Below, in pieces: positions 1-12,000 of a stretch of 22,951 nucleotides of DNA. Under the pieces are notes generated by a model. The model ran no database searches, was not told the origin of the DNA, and saw only the letters and a program-made list of their open reading frames with translations. Within the stretch, counting starts at the first letter, position 1; every line of letters begins with the position of its first letter. Source of the stretch: a virus; IMG/VR virus record IMGVR_UViG_3300030406_006621, positions 1,598-24,548 of that record, one strand, 5' to 3'. Made by a program: the position numbers and the translations under genes.

Positions 1-599
1 CCAAAAGTATACCAGGTCGTGCCTTTTATTTCGAGACTTATCTACCAGAGTATGCTGCAATGTTTGACAAATTGCCGATCTCTGCCTTCACAACGGATCC
101 AGAGACACCTACACCTGACATGACACTACATAACCTTCAATTCTGGAATTGCATGGATTATGGGGTCGTAGCGGTTCAGAAGCAGTTTATCGGTTCAATG
201 CACTATGAAGTCTATACAAGAGACTTTGGAACACAGACAGGTACATATATTTGTACTTTAGATAACTATCACGAGAGTGTAGATGCAATTGACTACTCTA
301 CAAGTGAACAGCCTGCTGAACATAAGAGTCATAATCTCTTAGAATTGGATAATGGGCAGTTTTGTCTCTATCCAAACAACAGAATGAGGATATATGACAA
401 CAGTATCACTCCTGAGACACCTAAGAATCCCGATTTTAAGGTATCAACCGTGTATTATCAGGTGGAAAATGGTCATGATCGTGATGGATTAGGTTCTGAA
501 GAGAATTATTTCTGGAAAACAGCAAAAGAGAGGAAAGAGAGACTTCCATTTGAACCAGAAAATGAGGTTAGTATCGATATCGAACCAGAATTGGGATAA
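1..599 (+). CDS. Conserved T4-like marine phage hypothetical protein, 5'-truncated by window edge
   Basis: The reading frame is open from the first complete codon (base 3) to the TAA at 597-599. An ATG at 60 gives 179 residues, but I treat it as internal. The upstream in-frame codons read as coherent protein (IPGRAFYFETYLPEYAA running straight into MFDKLPISAF), and there is no convincing ribosome site before 60. The visible part is soluble, rich in aromatic residues and acidic at its C-terminus (EPENEVSIDIEPELG), with no signal peptide or membrane segment. Motifs such as DYGVVAVQKQFIGSMHYEV and DFGTQTGTY look like strongly conserved phage sequence, and I believe similar proteins sit beside the tail/baseplate genes of marine T4-like phages. 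I do not recognise a function. It does not resemble T4 gp53 or the gp5 lysozyme. The position just before gp25 suggests a structural or assembly role, which is inference only. Confidence 0.7.
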   Translation, partial: KSIPGRAFYFETYLPEYAAMFDKLPISAFTTDPETPTPDMTLHNLQFWNCMDYGVVAVQKQFIGSMHYEVYTRDFGTQTGTYICTLDNYHESVDAIDYSTSEQPAEHKSHNLLELDNGQFCLYPNNRMRIYDNSITPETPKNPDFKVSTVYYQVENGHDRDGLGSEENYFWKTAKERKERLPFEPENEVSIDIEPELG

Positions 600-602
600 A
601 TA
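595..602 (+). promoter_or_regulatory. Candidate T4-type late promoter box (GATAAATA)
   Basis: GATAAATA differs from the T4 late -10 consensus TATAAATA at one position. It overlaps the stop codon of the upstream gene and ends 19 bases before the ATG of the 42-residue ORF. A start site about 7 bases downstream would leave a leader that contains just the ribosome binding site. In an AT-rich genome a single 7/8 match is weak alone; the support is its position and the perfect boxes elsewhere in the window. Confidence 0.45.
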
Positions 603-609
603 AATCAAC

Positions 610-616
610 AAGGAGA
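610..616 (+). promoter_or_regulatory. Strong Shine-Dalgarno for the 42-aa ORF
   Basis: AAGGAGA lies 5 bases before the ATG at 622. It is by far the best ribosome binding site in the window and is the main reason to accept the short ORF that follows as a real gene. Confidence 0.75.
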
Positions 617-621
617 AAAAA

Positions 622-750
622 ATGGTCATTAAAATGGATAAATCCGATGAATTTACCAATTCTGGTAAAAAATTGATTAGTGAATATGATGGTGATGCCT
701 ATTTTAAGGAAGAAGAGGAGAAAAAACCAGAATTTTTGAAAGAGGGATAA
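622..750 (+). CDS. Small acidic protein, 42 aa, unknown function
   Basis: The ORF starts at ATG 622, behind a canonical AAGGAGA, and ends with TAA at 748-750. It encodes 42 residues, MVIKMDKSDEFTNSGKKL at the start, then a patch rich in Glu and Lys (FKEEEEKKPEFLKEG). It has no membrane segment, cysteine pair or recognisable motif and is probably soluble. It fills most of the gap between the upstream gene and gp25 and is bracketed by two late-promoter-like boxes. Length and charge would suit a small structural accessory or assembly protein, but nothing in the sequence proves that. The strong ribosome site, the clean fit between neighbours and the codon use matching the surrounding genes make it likely to be translated. 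Confidence 0.65.
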   Translation: MVIKMDKSDEFTNSGKKLISEYDGDAYFKEEEEKKPEFLKEG

Positions 751-756
751 TAAATA
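749..756 (+). promoter_or_regulatory. Candidate T4-type late promoter box (AATAAATA) ahead of gp25
   Basis: AATAAATA matches seven of eight positions of the T4 late consensus. It starts within the stop codon of the 42-residue ORF and lies 55 bases before the gp25 ATG. It would begin the gp25-gp6-gp7-like unit. The rest of the 751-811 gap is plain AT-rich sequence with a weak AGGAAA at 791-796, too far from the ATG to be a normal ribosome site, and no obvious terminator hairpin. Confidence 0.45.
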
Positions 757-811
757 AACGTAATACTTTAAAAACCCTTATAGATATATTAGGAAAAATA
801 TATCAAATTGA

Positions 812-1213
812 ATGGTAGTTAAAATTTCTCGTGCATTTAAGGACATTAGTTTGTCATTTTCGAAGCATCCTGTCACAAATGATGTGATTGTGCTGAAAAA
901 TGAAGATGCAATCAAGAAATCGGTTGTTAATTTATGTCGAACACGCATAAACGAGAGATTTTTTAACGAATTATTAGGTACATCAATTGAAGATTCGTTG
1001 TTTGAAACGAATTTGAATGATATTTCATCATTTTTAGAGAGAGAAATCACTGTTTTACTTGAAAACTTTGAACCAAGAATCAATTTAACAAATGTATTTG
1101 TTGATTCTTTAATAGATTCGAATGAATTACAGATTAGAATTCAGTATGATATCACAGGATTACCATTTCCAACACAAAATATCGAATTTTTACTTCAACC
1201 GACTAGGATATAA
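812..1213 (+). CDS. 25: Baseplate wedge subunit gp25 (GPW/gp25 family)
   Basis: The 133-residue product is almost exactly the length of T4 gp25 (132). It has the family's hallmark EPR motif at residues 87-89, in the context LLENFEPRINL. Upstream is the expected pattern of a helix (EDAIKKSVVNL), then a segment with RINERFFNELLGTSIEDSLFE that corresponds to the T4 block RPFDPEFGCDLSDQLFE. In T4, gp25 sits in the baseplate wedge near gp6 and is the point from which sheath polymerisation starts; homologues occur in contractile injection systems such as T6SS TssE. ATG 812 is the only start that gives the family length. The stop overlaps the gp6 start by one base (TAATG), so the two are probably translationally coupled. 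Confidence 0.93.
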   Translation: MVVKISRAFKDISLSFSKHPVTNDVIVLKNEDAIKKSVVNLCRTRINERFFNELLGTSIEDSLFETNLNDISSFLEREITVLLENFEPRINLTNVFVDSLIDSNELQIRIQYDITGLPFPTQNIEFLLQPTRI

Positions 1214-3096
1214 TGTCATTTACACAGTTCACTAACCTTGATTTCAATACCTTGAGGGCTCAAATTAAAGATTATTTGAGATCTAACTCAAACTTTACTG
1301 GTTTTGACTTTGAGGGATCTAATTTCTCCATATTAGTTGATACTTTAGCATATAATTCTTATATAACTGCATATAATACTAATATGGCTGTCAATGAATC
1401 TTTCATTGATAGTGCAGTTTTACGTGAAAATGTTGTTTCACTGGCAAGAAATATAGGGTATGTGCCAAGATCTACAAAATCAGCAGTTGCACAAATTAGT
1501 TTTACAGTCAATATTGCGGGTTTAAACGCAAGTAGTGTAAGATTAAATGCAGGTATAGTTGCATTAGGATCAATTCAAGGTGGAAATTTCATATTTTCGA
1601 TTCCAGAGAGTATATCAATTAGTCCATCTAGTTCAGGAATTGCTAGTTTTGATAATATTTCAATTTTTGAAGGAACATATTTAACAAAAACCTTTAAAGT
1701 TGATAGTTCTCAAACAAATCAAAGGTTTATTCTTCCAAATCAGAACATAGACACCTCTTCAATTCGTGTTCAAGTTAGTGAAAATGGTCAATCATTAGCT
1801 TATAATCAATTTACTAACATATTTGACGTTGACTCTACTTCAAGATTGTTTTTAGTTCAAGAAGTTTCCGATGAAAGATACCAAATCATGTTTGGTGACA
1901 ATATTTTAGGTCGAAAACCAAAAAATGGAGCAATAATTACAGTAAGTTACATTACCACAAATGGAAAAGATGGTAATAATGCAAGTAATTTTAGTTTTTC
2001 TGGAAGATTAACATACTTTGATGGTGGTACTAAACAAATTAGAAGTAATATATCCACTATAAGCACTCTACAACCATCAGAAAACGGAGATTCGATAGAA
2101 TCTATAGACAATATCAAATATCTTGCTCCAAGAGTCTATGCATCGCAGTATAGAGCAGTTACACCCAATGATTATACGAGTTTAATTCCGTTTTTGTATC
2201 CAAATGTTGAGTCAGTAACTGCGTATGGTGGTGAGGAACTTGATCCACCTGAGTTTGGTAAGGTTTATATTACCGTTAAACCAAAAAATGGAGAATTTTT
2301 ATCTGCTGTAACTAAGGATTCAATTAAGAATGATTTAAAAAAATACACAGTTGCAGGAATTAAACAAGAATTTCTAGATTTAATGTATTTGTACGTTGAA
2401 TACAACACAACGGTCTCATATGATACTGGTTTTATCTCAGATAAACTAAATTTACAGTCCAGAATTGCTTCAGCAATTGAAACATACGGTAAGTCTGCAG
2501 ATATTAACTCTTTTGGTGGAAGATTAAAGTATAGTAAATTATTATCTGTTATTGATGGAGTTGATACTGGAATAACTTCAAATATCACAACTATTGTTAT
2601 GAGAAGAAACTTAGTTCCTCTGTTTAATCAACTTGCCACATACGAAGTTTGTTATGGAAATCAATTTCATGCCGATTTAGAAGGATTTAACGTTCGTTCA
2701 TCTGCATTTAAAATAAGTGGAGTTGATGGTGATTTATATTTGACTGATTTTCCAAATTCTGATCAGGCAACAGGAACAGTCAAATTTTTTAACATTGAAA
2801 ATGGAATTATTAACTATGTTAATCAAAACGCTGGAACAATTGATTACTTAAAGGGTGAAATAAATTTATTTCCAGTAACATTTACATCATCAAACCTAAA
2901 TAATCGAATTGAAATTGAAGTTACTCCAGAATCTAATGATATTGTCGCAAAAGAGAATCTTTACATAGTGCTAGATACTAAGGGAAACAGTAAGTTAAAT
3001 TTACTAGAGGATGTGATAGTTTCAGGTTCCAATAGATCAGCAACTAAGTATGTTGCACCATCTAGTTTCATCAGCAACAAAAAATATACAAGATAA
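1213..3096 (+). CDS. 6: Baseplate wedge subunit gp6 (baseplate J-like)
   Basis: The product has 627 residues against 660 in T4 gp6. The N-terminal region carries the classic gp6/J block: a short helix (LRAQIKDYLRSNSNF), then DFEGSNFSILVDTLAYN, the NESFIDSAVLRENVVSLARN helix and GYVPRSTKSA. This closely parallels DYDFEGSRLNVLCDLLAYN and the following residues of T4 gp6. The middle contains APRVYASQYRAVTPNDYTSLI, typical of J-family proteins. In T4, gp6 dimers form the inner ring of the baseplate, link adjacent wedges and transmit the conformational change that fires the sheath. Start ATG 1213 overlaps the gp25 stop and has AGGA at 1205-1208. The stop is 3 bases before the next gene. The protein is intact and of normal length. 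Confidence 0.93.
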   Translation: MSFTQFTNLDFNTLRAQIKDYLRSNSNFTGFDFEGSNFSILVDTLAYNSYITAYNTNMAVNESFIDSAVLRENVVSLARNIGYVPRSTKSAVAQISFTVNIAGLNASSVRLNAGIVALGSIQGGNFIFSIPESISISPSSSGIASFDNISIFEGTYLTKTFKVDSSQTNQRFILPNQNIDTSSIRVQVSENGQSLAYNQFTNIFDVDSTSRLFLVQEVSDERYQIMFGDNILGRKPKNGAIITVSYITTNGKDGNNASNFSFSGRLTYFDGGTKQIRSNISTISTLQPSENGDSIESIDNIKYLAPRVYASQYRAVTPNDYTSLIPFLYPNVESVTAYGGEELDPPEFGKVYITVKPKNGEFLSAVTKDSIKNDLKKYTVAGIKQEFLDLMYLYVEYNTTVSYDTGFISDKLNLQSRIASAIETYGKSADINSFGGRLKYSKLLSVIDGVDTGITSNITTIVMRRNLVPLFNQLATYEVCYGNQFHADLEGFNVRSSAFKISGVDGDLYLTDFPNSDQATGTVKFFNIENGIINYVNQNAGTIDYLKGEINLFPVTFTSSNLNNRIEIEVTPESNDIVAKENLYIVLDTKGNSKLNLLEDVIVSGSNRSATKYVAPSSFISNKKYTR

Positions 3097-3099
3097 GAA

Positions 3100-6000
3100 A
3101 TGTCTGATAAAAAAGTTAAAATTTCAAATATTCTTGGTACCCTAATACCAGATTTTATACAAGCAGATAATCCTTTATTTAAAGAATTTCTAACTCAATA
3201 CTATGAATCTGAGGAACGTGAGTATGGATCTACATACCTATCTGAAAATTTACCATCTTTTAAAGAAATATCAACTTTATCAAATATTTCTTTAGTTGAA
3301 AACCAAACGGTAACTTTACCAAATTCAACTAAACCCATATCTCCAATTACTTTAACAAATGATATTTTTGCATTTGATGATGTTATTGATGTAAGCACAA
3401 CTGAAGGGTTTCCAGACAAATATGGACTTTTAAAAATTAATGATGAAATAATTACATATACTAGTAAAACATCTACATCATTTTTGGGATGTGTTCGTGG
3501 TTTTAGTGGTATATCGAATATTAAATCAGTAGGTAATCCTGAATTTTTAACATTTAGTGAAACAGAAGCAAATTCACATGATGCAAATACAGTAATTATC
3601 AATTTAGGTTTTATTTTTATATCAGAATTTTATAAAAAATTTAAACGTCAGTTTTTAGTTGGACTAGAAGAAAAACAATTTACAAATGGTTTAAATGTAG
3701 AAAATATTTTATCGAGAGCTAGAGATTTTTATGGTTCAAAAGGAACTGATACATCATTAAAAATACTTTTTCAAATTTTATTTGGAAAACAGGTTGATGT
3801 GATAAAACCTTTTGATTATACTATAATGCCATCTGAAGCTGACTGGGATGTAACAGATGATATTATAGTTGAAACATTAGTCGGTGATCCAACAAAATTA
3901 ATTGGATTAACAATATATGAAAATTCATTTATTAATCCCACTGCTACTGGTTCAGTATCAAATGTTGAGTTTAAGTTTATAGAAAATAAAAAATACTATA
4001 AAATATCTTTTTCAAAGGATACCATAACTAATAGTTTTACAGTACCATCAAAAACAAAGGTAGTAGGGGCTGGATCTACAACTGAAGTCATTACAGTAGA
4101 CTCTACAATTGGATTTGGAGAAGATGGTAATTTTTTCTATAAAGATGCTGATAACATTTATCGAAAAGCAACATATACTTCAAAATCTAGTAATCAATTT
4201 TTTGGATGTGTTGGAATTACGACTGTATTAGTAGAATCTGATTTAATAATTGACGGTAATTCTTTATATGGATATGAGGATAATGATTTAACTAAAATTT
4301 GTCAGATGCGACTTGTAGGATCAATATCAGAAGCTTCTGATAATAAAAATACCACAAAATATTTTGATGATGGCGATTCAATTAGAGTTAAACATCTTGG
4401 TGAGAAAGTTGAATTAGATGATAAGAAATTTAATACTTGGTTTTATAATAATCTATCCTATATTGATGCTCAAGTTAGTCAAGGATTTTTAGTAACTAAA
4501 GAACCTCATTTTTTAAAGAAGAATGATATTATTACAATTATACCAAAACAAACAGGAAGTTCCACAGTTTTTAATTTTAGAATTGATACTATTGCTAATG
4601 ATTTATCGATAACAGCACCATCAGAAATACAAGGACTTGAAGGAAAAGAGTTTGTAATTAAAAAAATTATAACTTATGCATCTAATAATTTTGGTATTGA
4701 ATCTTTGTTATCTAATATTCAAAATACTTTTTTAGATAACGAAAAAAATACTTATGTATCTTTTTCTGGATATCCTTCTTTTTCAAGTGGTAGTGGAGAA
4801 TCTTTAGGTGATATCACTAATGTAACTGATAGATCTCAAACTTTTTCCTTTGTTGGTTTAGGAACAGGTGATCAAATTTTAGACCCAATTAATATAAATG
4901 ATCATAATTTTGTAAATGGAGAAAGAGTTCATCTTACTTTAAATACAACAGGTATTGGATCAACTGCACGACATGGTGTCTCTGGAGTGAGCACTGGATA
5001 TTACTATGTAAATGTTGTAGATACTGATAATATTAGATTATCTGCAAGTCTTCCTAATTTATATAACAATAAAATTGAAATAGTAAAATATACTGGTGAA
5101 GAAGGAGAAATCAAAACTTTAAATCATATAATCAAACCAGCAAAATTATATGATGGTGGTAAATTAAAAAATCAAAATAATTTTAAAAGAATATTCAGAA
5201 CTCCAAAAATTGAAGAAGCTAGTCTCTTTAACTTAAATACTAAAAATAAAAAAATAAAAGGTGCGATTGGTGTAACATTAAATGGAATTGAATTACACTC
5301 TCCAATTTCTAATGATTCTGTTTATTATGGACAAATTAATCACATAAATGTCGCAAATTCTGGTTCACAATTCAATGTTGCAAATCCACCATCAATATCA
5401 ATAACAGACGATACTGGTAGTGGTTGCATATCTTTTGTTAATTTTTCTGGAAAAATTGAAGAAGTATTTTTAAATACTGCAGGATTTGATTATCCAGAGA
5501 CACCAGTAGTTACAATAACTGGGGGTAATGGGTCTGGTGCTGTCTGTGAAGCAAAAATGAGAGGATATACTTACTCGAAATCATTTATAGGAAACGATAT
5601 TGATATATCAAATAATAAATTTTTGGGTGAGCATAGATTTTCTGATGGTGAAGAGGTAACATACTCTACTACTGGAAATCCAATAGGTATTAACACTGGT
5701 GTAAATGTTGGTTTTACTACAGATTTACTATCATCAAATACATCATATTTTGTAGCAAAAATAGATGAAAATTCTTTTAGTCTTGCAATTAATAAAAATA
5801 ATGCTTTAAATAAATCTAATTTAATAGAATTTTTACAATTTGGAACAAACTCACATATTTTCACTTCTAAAAAGATAAGAAAAAAAATTGACAGAATTAG
5901 TATTCTAAATGCTGGTTCTTCCTATAGTAATAAAAGAGTATCAATACTATCTCAAGAATATCCACCATCAAGTAAAAAAGATGTATTTAGAACCTTTGTA

Positions 6001-9000
6001 GGGATAAACACTTTTAATAATTACATCTATGCAAAGAATCATAATTTTAAAAATGGTGATAATGTAGAATATACATGCACTGGAACTGAAATTTCTGGAT
6101 TATCAACATCTAAACTTTACAAAGTTACTATTCTTGATGAAAATAAATTTAAACTAAGTGATGCTGGAACAATATCTACCATCACAAGTTTAAATTTTGA
6201 TAAAAAAATATTTGAAAATATTTCTAGTGTTGGTGTTGGTACTCATGTATTTAAATATCCAGATATCAAAGTAGAAATTAGTAACACAGTTTCAATTGGA
6301 AATACAAATATTACTCCAGATTATTATAAAGCTTCAGCTGAAGTATTAGTTAAGGGTAGTATTTCTAACGTTTTTATAAGAAATGGTGGTGTTGGATATG
6401 GAGTAAGTAATATAATAAATTATGAAAAACAACCAGTAATATCTTTACTAACTGGAAGTGATGCATCTTTATCACCAGTAATAATAGATGGAAAAATAAC
6501 TAATGTAATTGTAAGTAATCCAGGTAAAAATTATACAACTCCACCTGAATTAGAGGTGGTTGGAGTTGGAGGTACAATTGGCGAATTTGCTAAATTGAGA
6601 TCTATAGTTGGAACAGGAGTATCTGAGGGTAAAATAATAGGTGTTAAGATAATTAATCAAGGTGCTGGATATGATAAATTTAATACAATAATTAATGTAG
6701 TTCCTGCAGGAAAAGATGATTTATATAAGGCTGACATATTTGAATGGAATATAAACGCAGTTCAAAGACATGATGCTGTTTTAAATAGTGATAATTTGGA
6801 AATGATTCAAGAAAAATCAAATTATCCAAATGCAGGAAATAAAGTTTGTTCATTTTATCCTCCACAAAAATATAGAGAATATTTAAATGATGATAATTCT
6901 GTAACTGAACATTCAAAAATAATTGGATGGGCATACGATGGCAACCCAATTTATGGGCCAATTAGTGTCAAAAGCACTGGAATAGGTCTTACATTTATGC
7001 AATCTAGTTATGAGTTAGATGTTATAACAGATTTTACCATAAGACCTCCACAATCAAATTATCCTTTTGGTTATTTTACTAATGATTACGTATATAATTC
7101 TAAAGGTGATTTGGATGAATATAATGGCAAATTTGTAATTAATAATGATTTTCCAAATGGAACTTATGCTTATTTTACTACTATTGATAATACTATTTTA
7201 AAACCTGTTTTTCCATACACTACATTGTTGCATAGAAATGAAACAGATGATTTTAATTATGATTTATTTAAAACACAGTCTGATACTGTATTAAACAGTG
7301 GTGATTATAAAAGAAATGTTACCCATTTAGGAATAAATGAAAAAACAAGAAGATACCCTCTTTTATCTGATTCCATAAATTCAGATGTTTTACTTAAAGT
7401 TGATGGAATTAAATCATCAAATATAAAAAATATAGAAATTGAAGAATCTGGAACAAATTATAAAGTTGGTGACCAATTAAAATTTAATGATCCGACTATA
7501 ACAGCTAGAGTTAGTGAAATTTTAGGAAAATCTATAGTTTCAGTTGGAACAACAAATACAATTGTTGATAATTTAAAGTTTTCAATAATTGATAATGAAA
7601 TCACTGGATTGTCAACTATTCCTCACGGACTTTCCTCTGGTAATATTGTTGAAATTACAGGAATTTCATCAACTCTTTATAAAGATATAGAAGGTATAAG
7701 AACAATTAGTGTAGAGACCCTTACATCAGCTACTACAGAAAATATAGACACATCAGATGTTGGGATAACTACATTTGTATCATTTTTTGATTCTACTTTA
7801 AGTAGAAAATTTAAAATAAATGATGTAATACAAATAGGATCTGAACAACTTTTAATTATTGATCATGATGATGTAAATAATCGTCATAGAGTAATAAGAG
7901 GGCATAATTCTACATTTCCTAGTGCTCATAACTCTGGATCTATAGTAACTAGATTAGAAACTAAATTTACATACCCAATTGAAAAAACTTTGGTGAGTAA
8001 AAACTTTGATTTACCAAAAGTAAAATATTTTGAAGGATTAAAATCAGTTGGAATTGGAACTACCGTTACTAAAGTTGCTGTTGGAAGGGTAGGAACTAAT
8101 CCAGGTATAGGAACAATTTTTAAATCAATTCCACCAAAAGCAATATATTTACCAAATCATGATTTTGAAAATGGCGAAGAAGTTAGTTTAGTTTCTCTAG
8201 GATCTACTATTATTGGATCTTCAAATATTGATTTATCTAATTCTTTTGATTTAGAAACATTTGATACATTTTTCTGTGTAAAATTAAGCAATGAATATAT
8301 TGGTTTATCCACTCAAAAAGATAGGGTTGGTTTTAATACTAGTCATATATTCTTTAAAGAGATATTAACTACTGCTGGAGATAATAATAAAATAGAAACT
8401 CTTAGTGATAATGTAACAGGAAAATTAAGAAGAGTAAATGGTAAAGTAGTTGTTTCAACTTCAACTACAACTGGACAACAGCATGGTCTTTCAATTGGTG
8501 ATGAATTTAGATTAAACATTACATCAGATAGAATACAAACTTTTGATTTTAGATTTAATGAAACAATTAGAAAATTAGTTGTTAATCCTGTTTCATTTGA
8601 ATCAACTGATATTGGAGTGGGAACAATCTCATCTAAAATTACAATTAATGAACATGATTTTGAAACTGGAGATGTAGTTGTTTATAATTCTTCAAGTCCA
8701 GCTACACCTTTAGTTGATAATGGTGTTTATTATGTAATAAAAGACTCTATAGATACGATAAGATTAGCTGAAAATGCTAGTGATTTAATAGTGACACCTT
8801 ACAATTATATTGGAATTGGAACAACTGGTGCACCTACTCATCAAATATCAAAAATAAATCCAAAACTTAAATTTTATAAAAATAATAAAATAGAATTTTT
8901 AACTTCAGATTCAAGTTTAACTGATTTTGATATAGATTTTTATACTGATGAAAATTTCATATCACAATTAACTAACAATTTAATTTCAAGATCTGGTATT

Positions 9001-12000
9001 AATGGTGATGGTGATAGTGAAACTAAAACAATTATTTCTGTTGGAAGTCCTTTACCAAGTAAATTTTATTATAGAATCCAAGGAAGAGAAGATAATTTTA
9101 CAAAAACATTATCAAATTTTGTAAATGATGATGTTCCAAATAATTCTGAGATTGTTATTTTAGATTCAGAATTTAATAATCCATTTAAGGTTGTAGGAAT
9201 AGGAACAACGACTATTGAGTTTAATCCTACAGGAATTGCAGAAACTAATTTATACCAATCATCTGGATTATCATCAGCATTTTACTCTACAAAATCCACA
9301 GGAGAAATCGGTGGAATTTTTAAAATAGATATCTTAAATCGTGGATTCGAATCTACAAAGTTACCAATTTTGACCTCAATAGCATCAACTCAAGGATCTA
9401 ATGCAATTTTAAAAATAGAAAGTAATGATATTGGAACTGTTAATAGCACAAGAGTTTTAGATCAAGGTGGTGAATTTTCTCCAGATAAAACCTTAAAACC
9501 AAAAGCAGATAGTAACGTAATTTTAGAATTAAAAAATGTATTTACTTTAAAATCAATTGGTATATCATCTGGAGGAAGAAATTATACTACTCCACCAAAA
9601 GTCATAGTTGTTGAAAATCCAAATATAGTGACTAGAACTTCAATAAATGGAAGTTCAGTTAGAAATGTTGATATTTTATCTAATGATAGCGGATTAACAA
9701 AAGACGTAAGAGTTATTCCAACTATAAATTCAAATGGGGTTGTTGTTACTCAGGCACAAACAAATAATTTTGGAACAGTAACTTTATCATTGAGGGCTCC
9801 TAATGCAGATTACTCTTCAGAGGGCAGTGGTTTTTATAATCAAGGTGGTAGTTTCCCATTTGAAGTAGGAGATGAGATATTCGTTGAAAATGTTAAAATA
9901 ACTAATGATGCAGACGGATATAATTCTAGTGATTATGATTATAAATTCTTTACAGTGACTGGTATTAATACTGAGGGTGGTGTAGAAACAGTTTCATATT
10001 CTTTAGTTGGTTTAGGAAGCACTGGAGGAATTTATCAGCAAGATAATAACTTTGGTAGAGTTATAAAAAAAGATGATCTAGCAGTTTTTAAACCTGAATT
10101 TGAAAAAATTTCATTTTTTGAAAATGAATTAATTACTGTAACAGGAAAAGATGTTTCAGGTATAGTTGCCGAAAGGGGATGGGATCCAGAGGCACAAACA
10201 TTAAAAGTTTTTGATGTAACAGGTAATTTTGAAAAAAATGATAATATTTTCGGATCATCCAGTAATAGCAAATCAAAAGTTACTAATCAATTTAAATTTG
10301 ATTTTGATTTAGACGTTAGTAGCACAGCAAAAAAAGAAAATAATTGGAAAACTAATATTGGAATATTAAATTCAAATATTCAAAAACTTCATGATAATGA
10401 TTACTATCAAAGATTTGCATATTCAATTAAAGGTGAGATTCCTTACTTAACATGGAAGAATTCTGTTGATAGTCTTGCACATATTTCTGGATTTAAAAAT
10501 TTCTCTGATTTGGGAATACATTCAGAAGGTAAGCAAACATTAAAGTCAGATGCATCACTTGGTTTAAATGTTAATATTGAAAATGAAGCTTCAGTTCACG
10601 AAGAATACAGTTATGATTTAGTTTCTGAAAACACTGATGATCCCAATTTATCAAAACTAGTTACCTTTAATTCTAAAATTTTAACAGACTATAATGAATC
10701 AGTTACAAATAAAGTTTTATTAATTGATGATATTAGTCCTCAATTCACTGGTATAGTAACCACCATTGGTGGAGGAGTGATTGGAATATCTAGTTTTAAT
10801 TTAACAATTAATGGTGAATCTCTATTCCATAAAACATTTGATCCTGCCACTGGTGTCAATACTACTACATCTCATAATATTCAAATACCTAATCATCAAT
10901 TTAATACTGGCGAAGAATTAACTTATAAACCTTTTAATAATCAACCTATAGGAATAGCAACTACTAGCGTTACAGGTATAGGTTTAACTAATTTATTACC
11001 ATCCACTGTTTTTGCAATAAGAGAGGATAATAATACAATTAAAGTTGCAGTTGCTGCTAGTTTTGCAAATTCTGGGATTGGAGTTTCATTTACAAGAGGA
11101 ACAGGAATTGGACATACACACTCATTTTCTGCTTCACCAGTAAATTCTTCTATTAGAGCATTGATTAGTATTGATAATGTTATTCAAAGTCCAGTTGGAA
11201 TAACAACAGCAATTTCTGTTGGTCTTGCAACTACTGTTGGGGTAGGTAGTACATCTATTTTCTTAAATGATATTTCAGATATTTCTGGAAAATCACTTTT
11301 AAGGATAGAGGATGAAATATTAAAAGTTAATCTTGTTGGAGTAGGATCAACTAATTCTTTAAGTGTTGAGAGAGGTCAAATGGGAACTGTTGCCACTGCA
11401 CATACAGTTGGTGCAGGAATAACAGTATTAAAAGGTGATTATAGAATTAAAGAGGGAGTAATTTACTTTACCGAAGCACCATACGGGCCAACTGGAATAT
11501 CTGGAATAACTACATTTTCATCATTTTCTGGAAGAGCATATTATAGGTTAGATTATTCAACTAATGCAATTATTGATGACATATCTGATAGATTTGACGG
11601 TTCTACCGATAAATTTAATTTAAGCACAAATGGGCAACAAGTGATAGGTATTCAATCATCTTTTGGTGCTTTCTTGATCAATAATATTTTCCAAAAACCT
11701 TTCTTAAACAGTCAAGAAAGTGCAGGAACATTATCTTCTTCAGATTACCAATTAGTCGGAACTGGTCAAACTGTTGATTTTACAGGAACAAGTGGTAATA
11801 AAGATTTACCTAGAGGTGGTATTATAAATGAATTTGATGTTGGAATTGGAAGTGGATATCAATCTCCAAGAACAGCTTTACTTAGTGCTGTTGTTTCAGG
11901 ATTAGGAACTGTTCAATCTGTTGGAATTATAACTGGTGGTGCAGGATACTTAAATGATCCATTAGTTTCAATAGATTCTACTAGTGGAGTGGGAGCAGCA

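Noticed and set aside
60-62. ATG 60 as the true start of the first gene
   Set aside because: The frame is open to the window edge and the codons before 60 read as natural protein without a ribosome site, so the gene begins upstream of the window.
751-811. Rho-independent terminator or regulatory RNA in the gap before gp25
   Set aside because: The gap is AT-rich but shows no stable GC stem followed by a T run.
778-1083. Antisense ORF opposite gp25
   Set aside because: It is the reverse shadow of a clear gp25 gene, has no family resemblance and no start signal; all real genes are on the + strand.
6692-6961. Antisense ORF opposite the YHYH segment
   Set aside because: Composition is of a shadow frame (His/Leu-rich) and the opposite strand encodes a recognisable domain.
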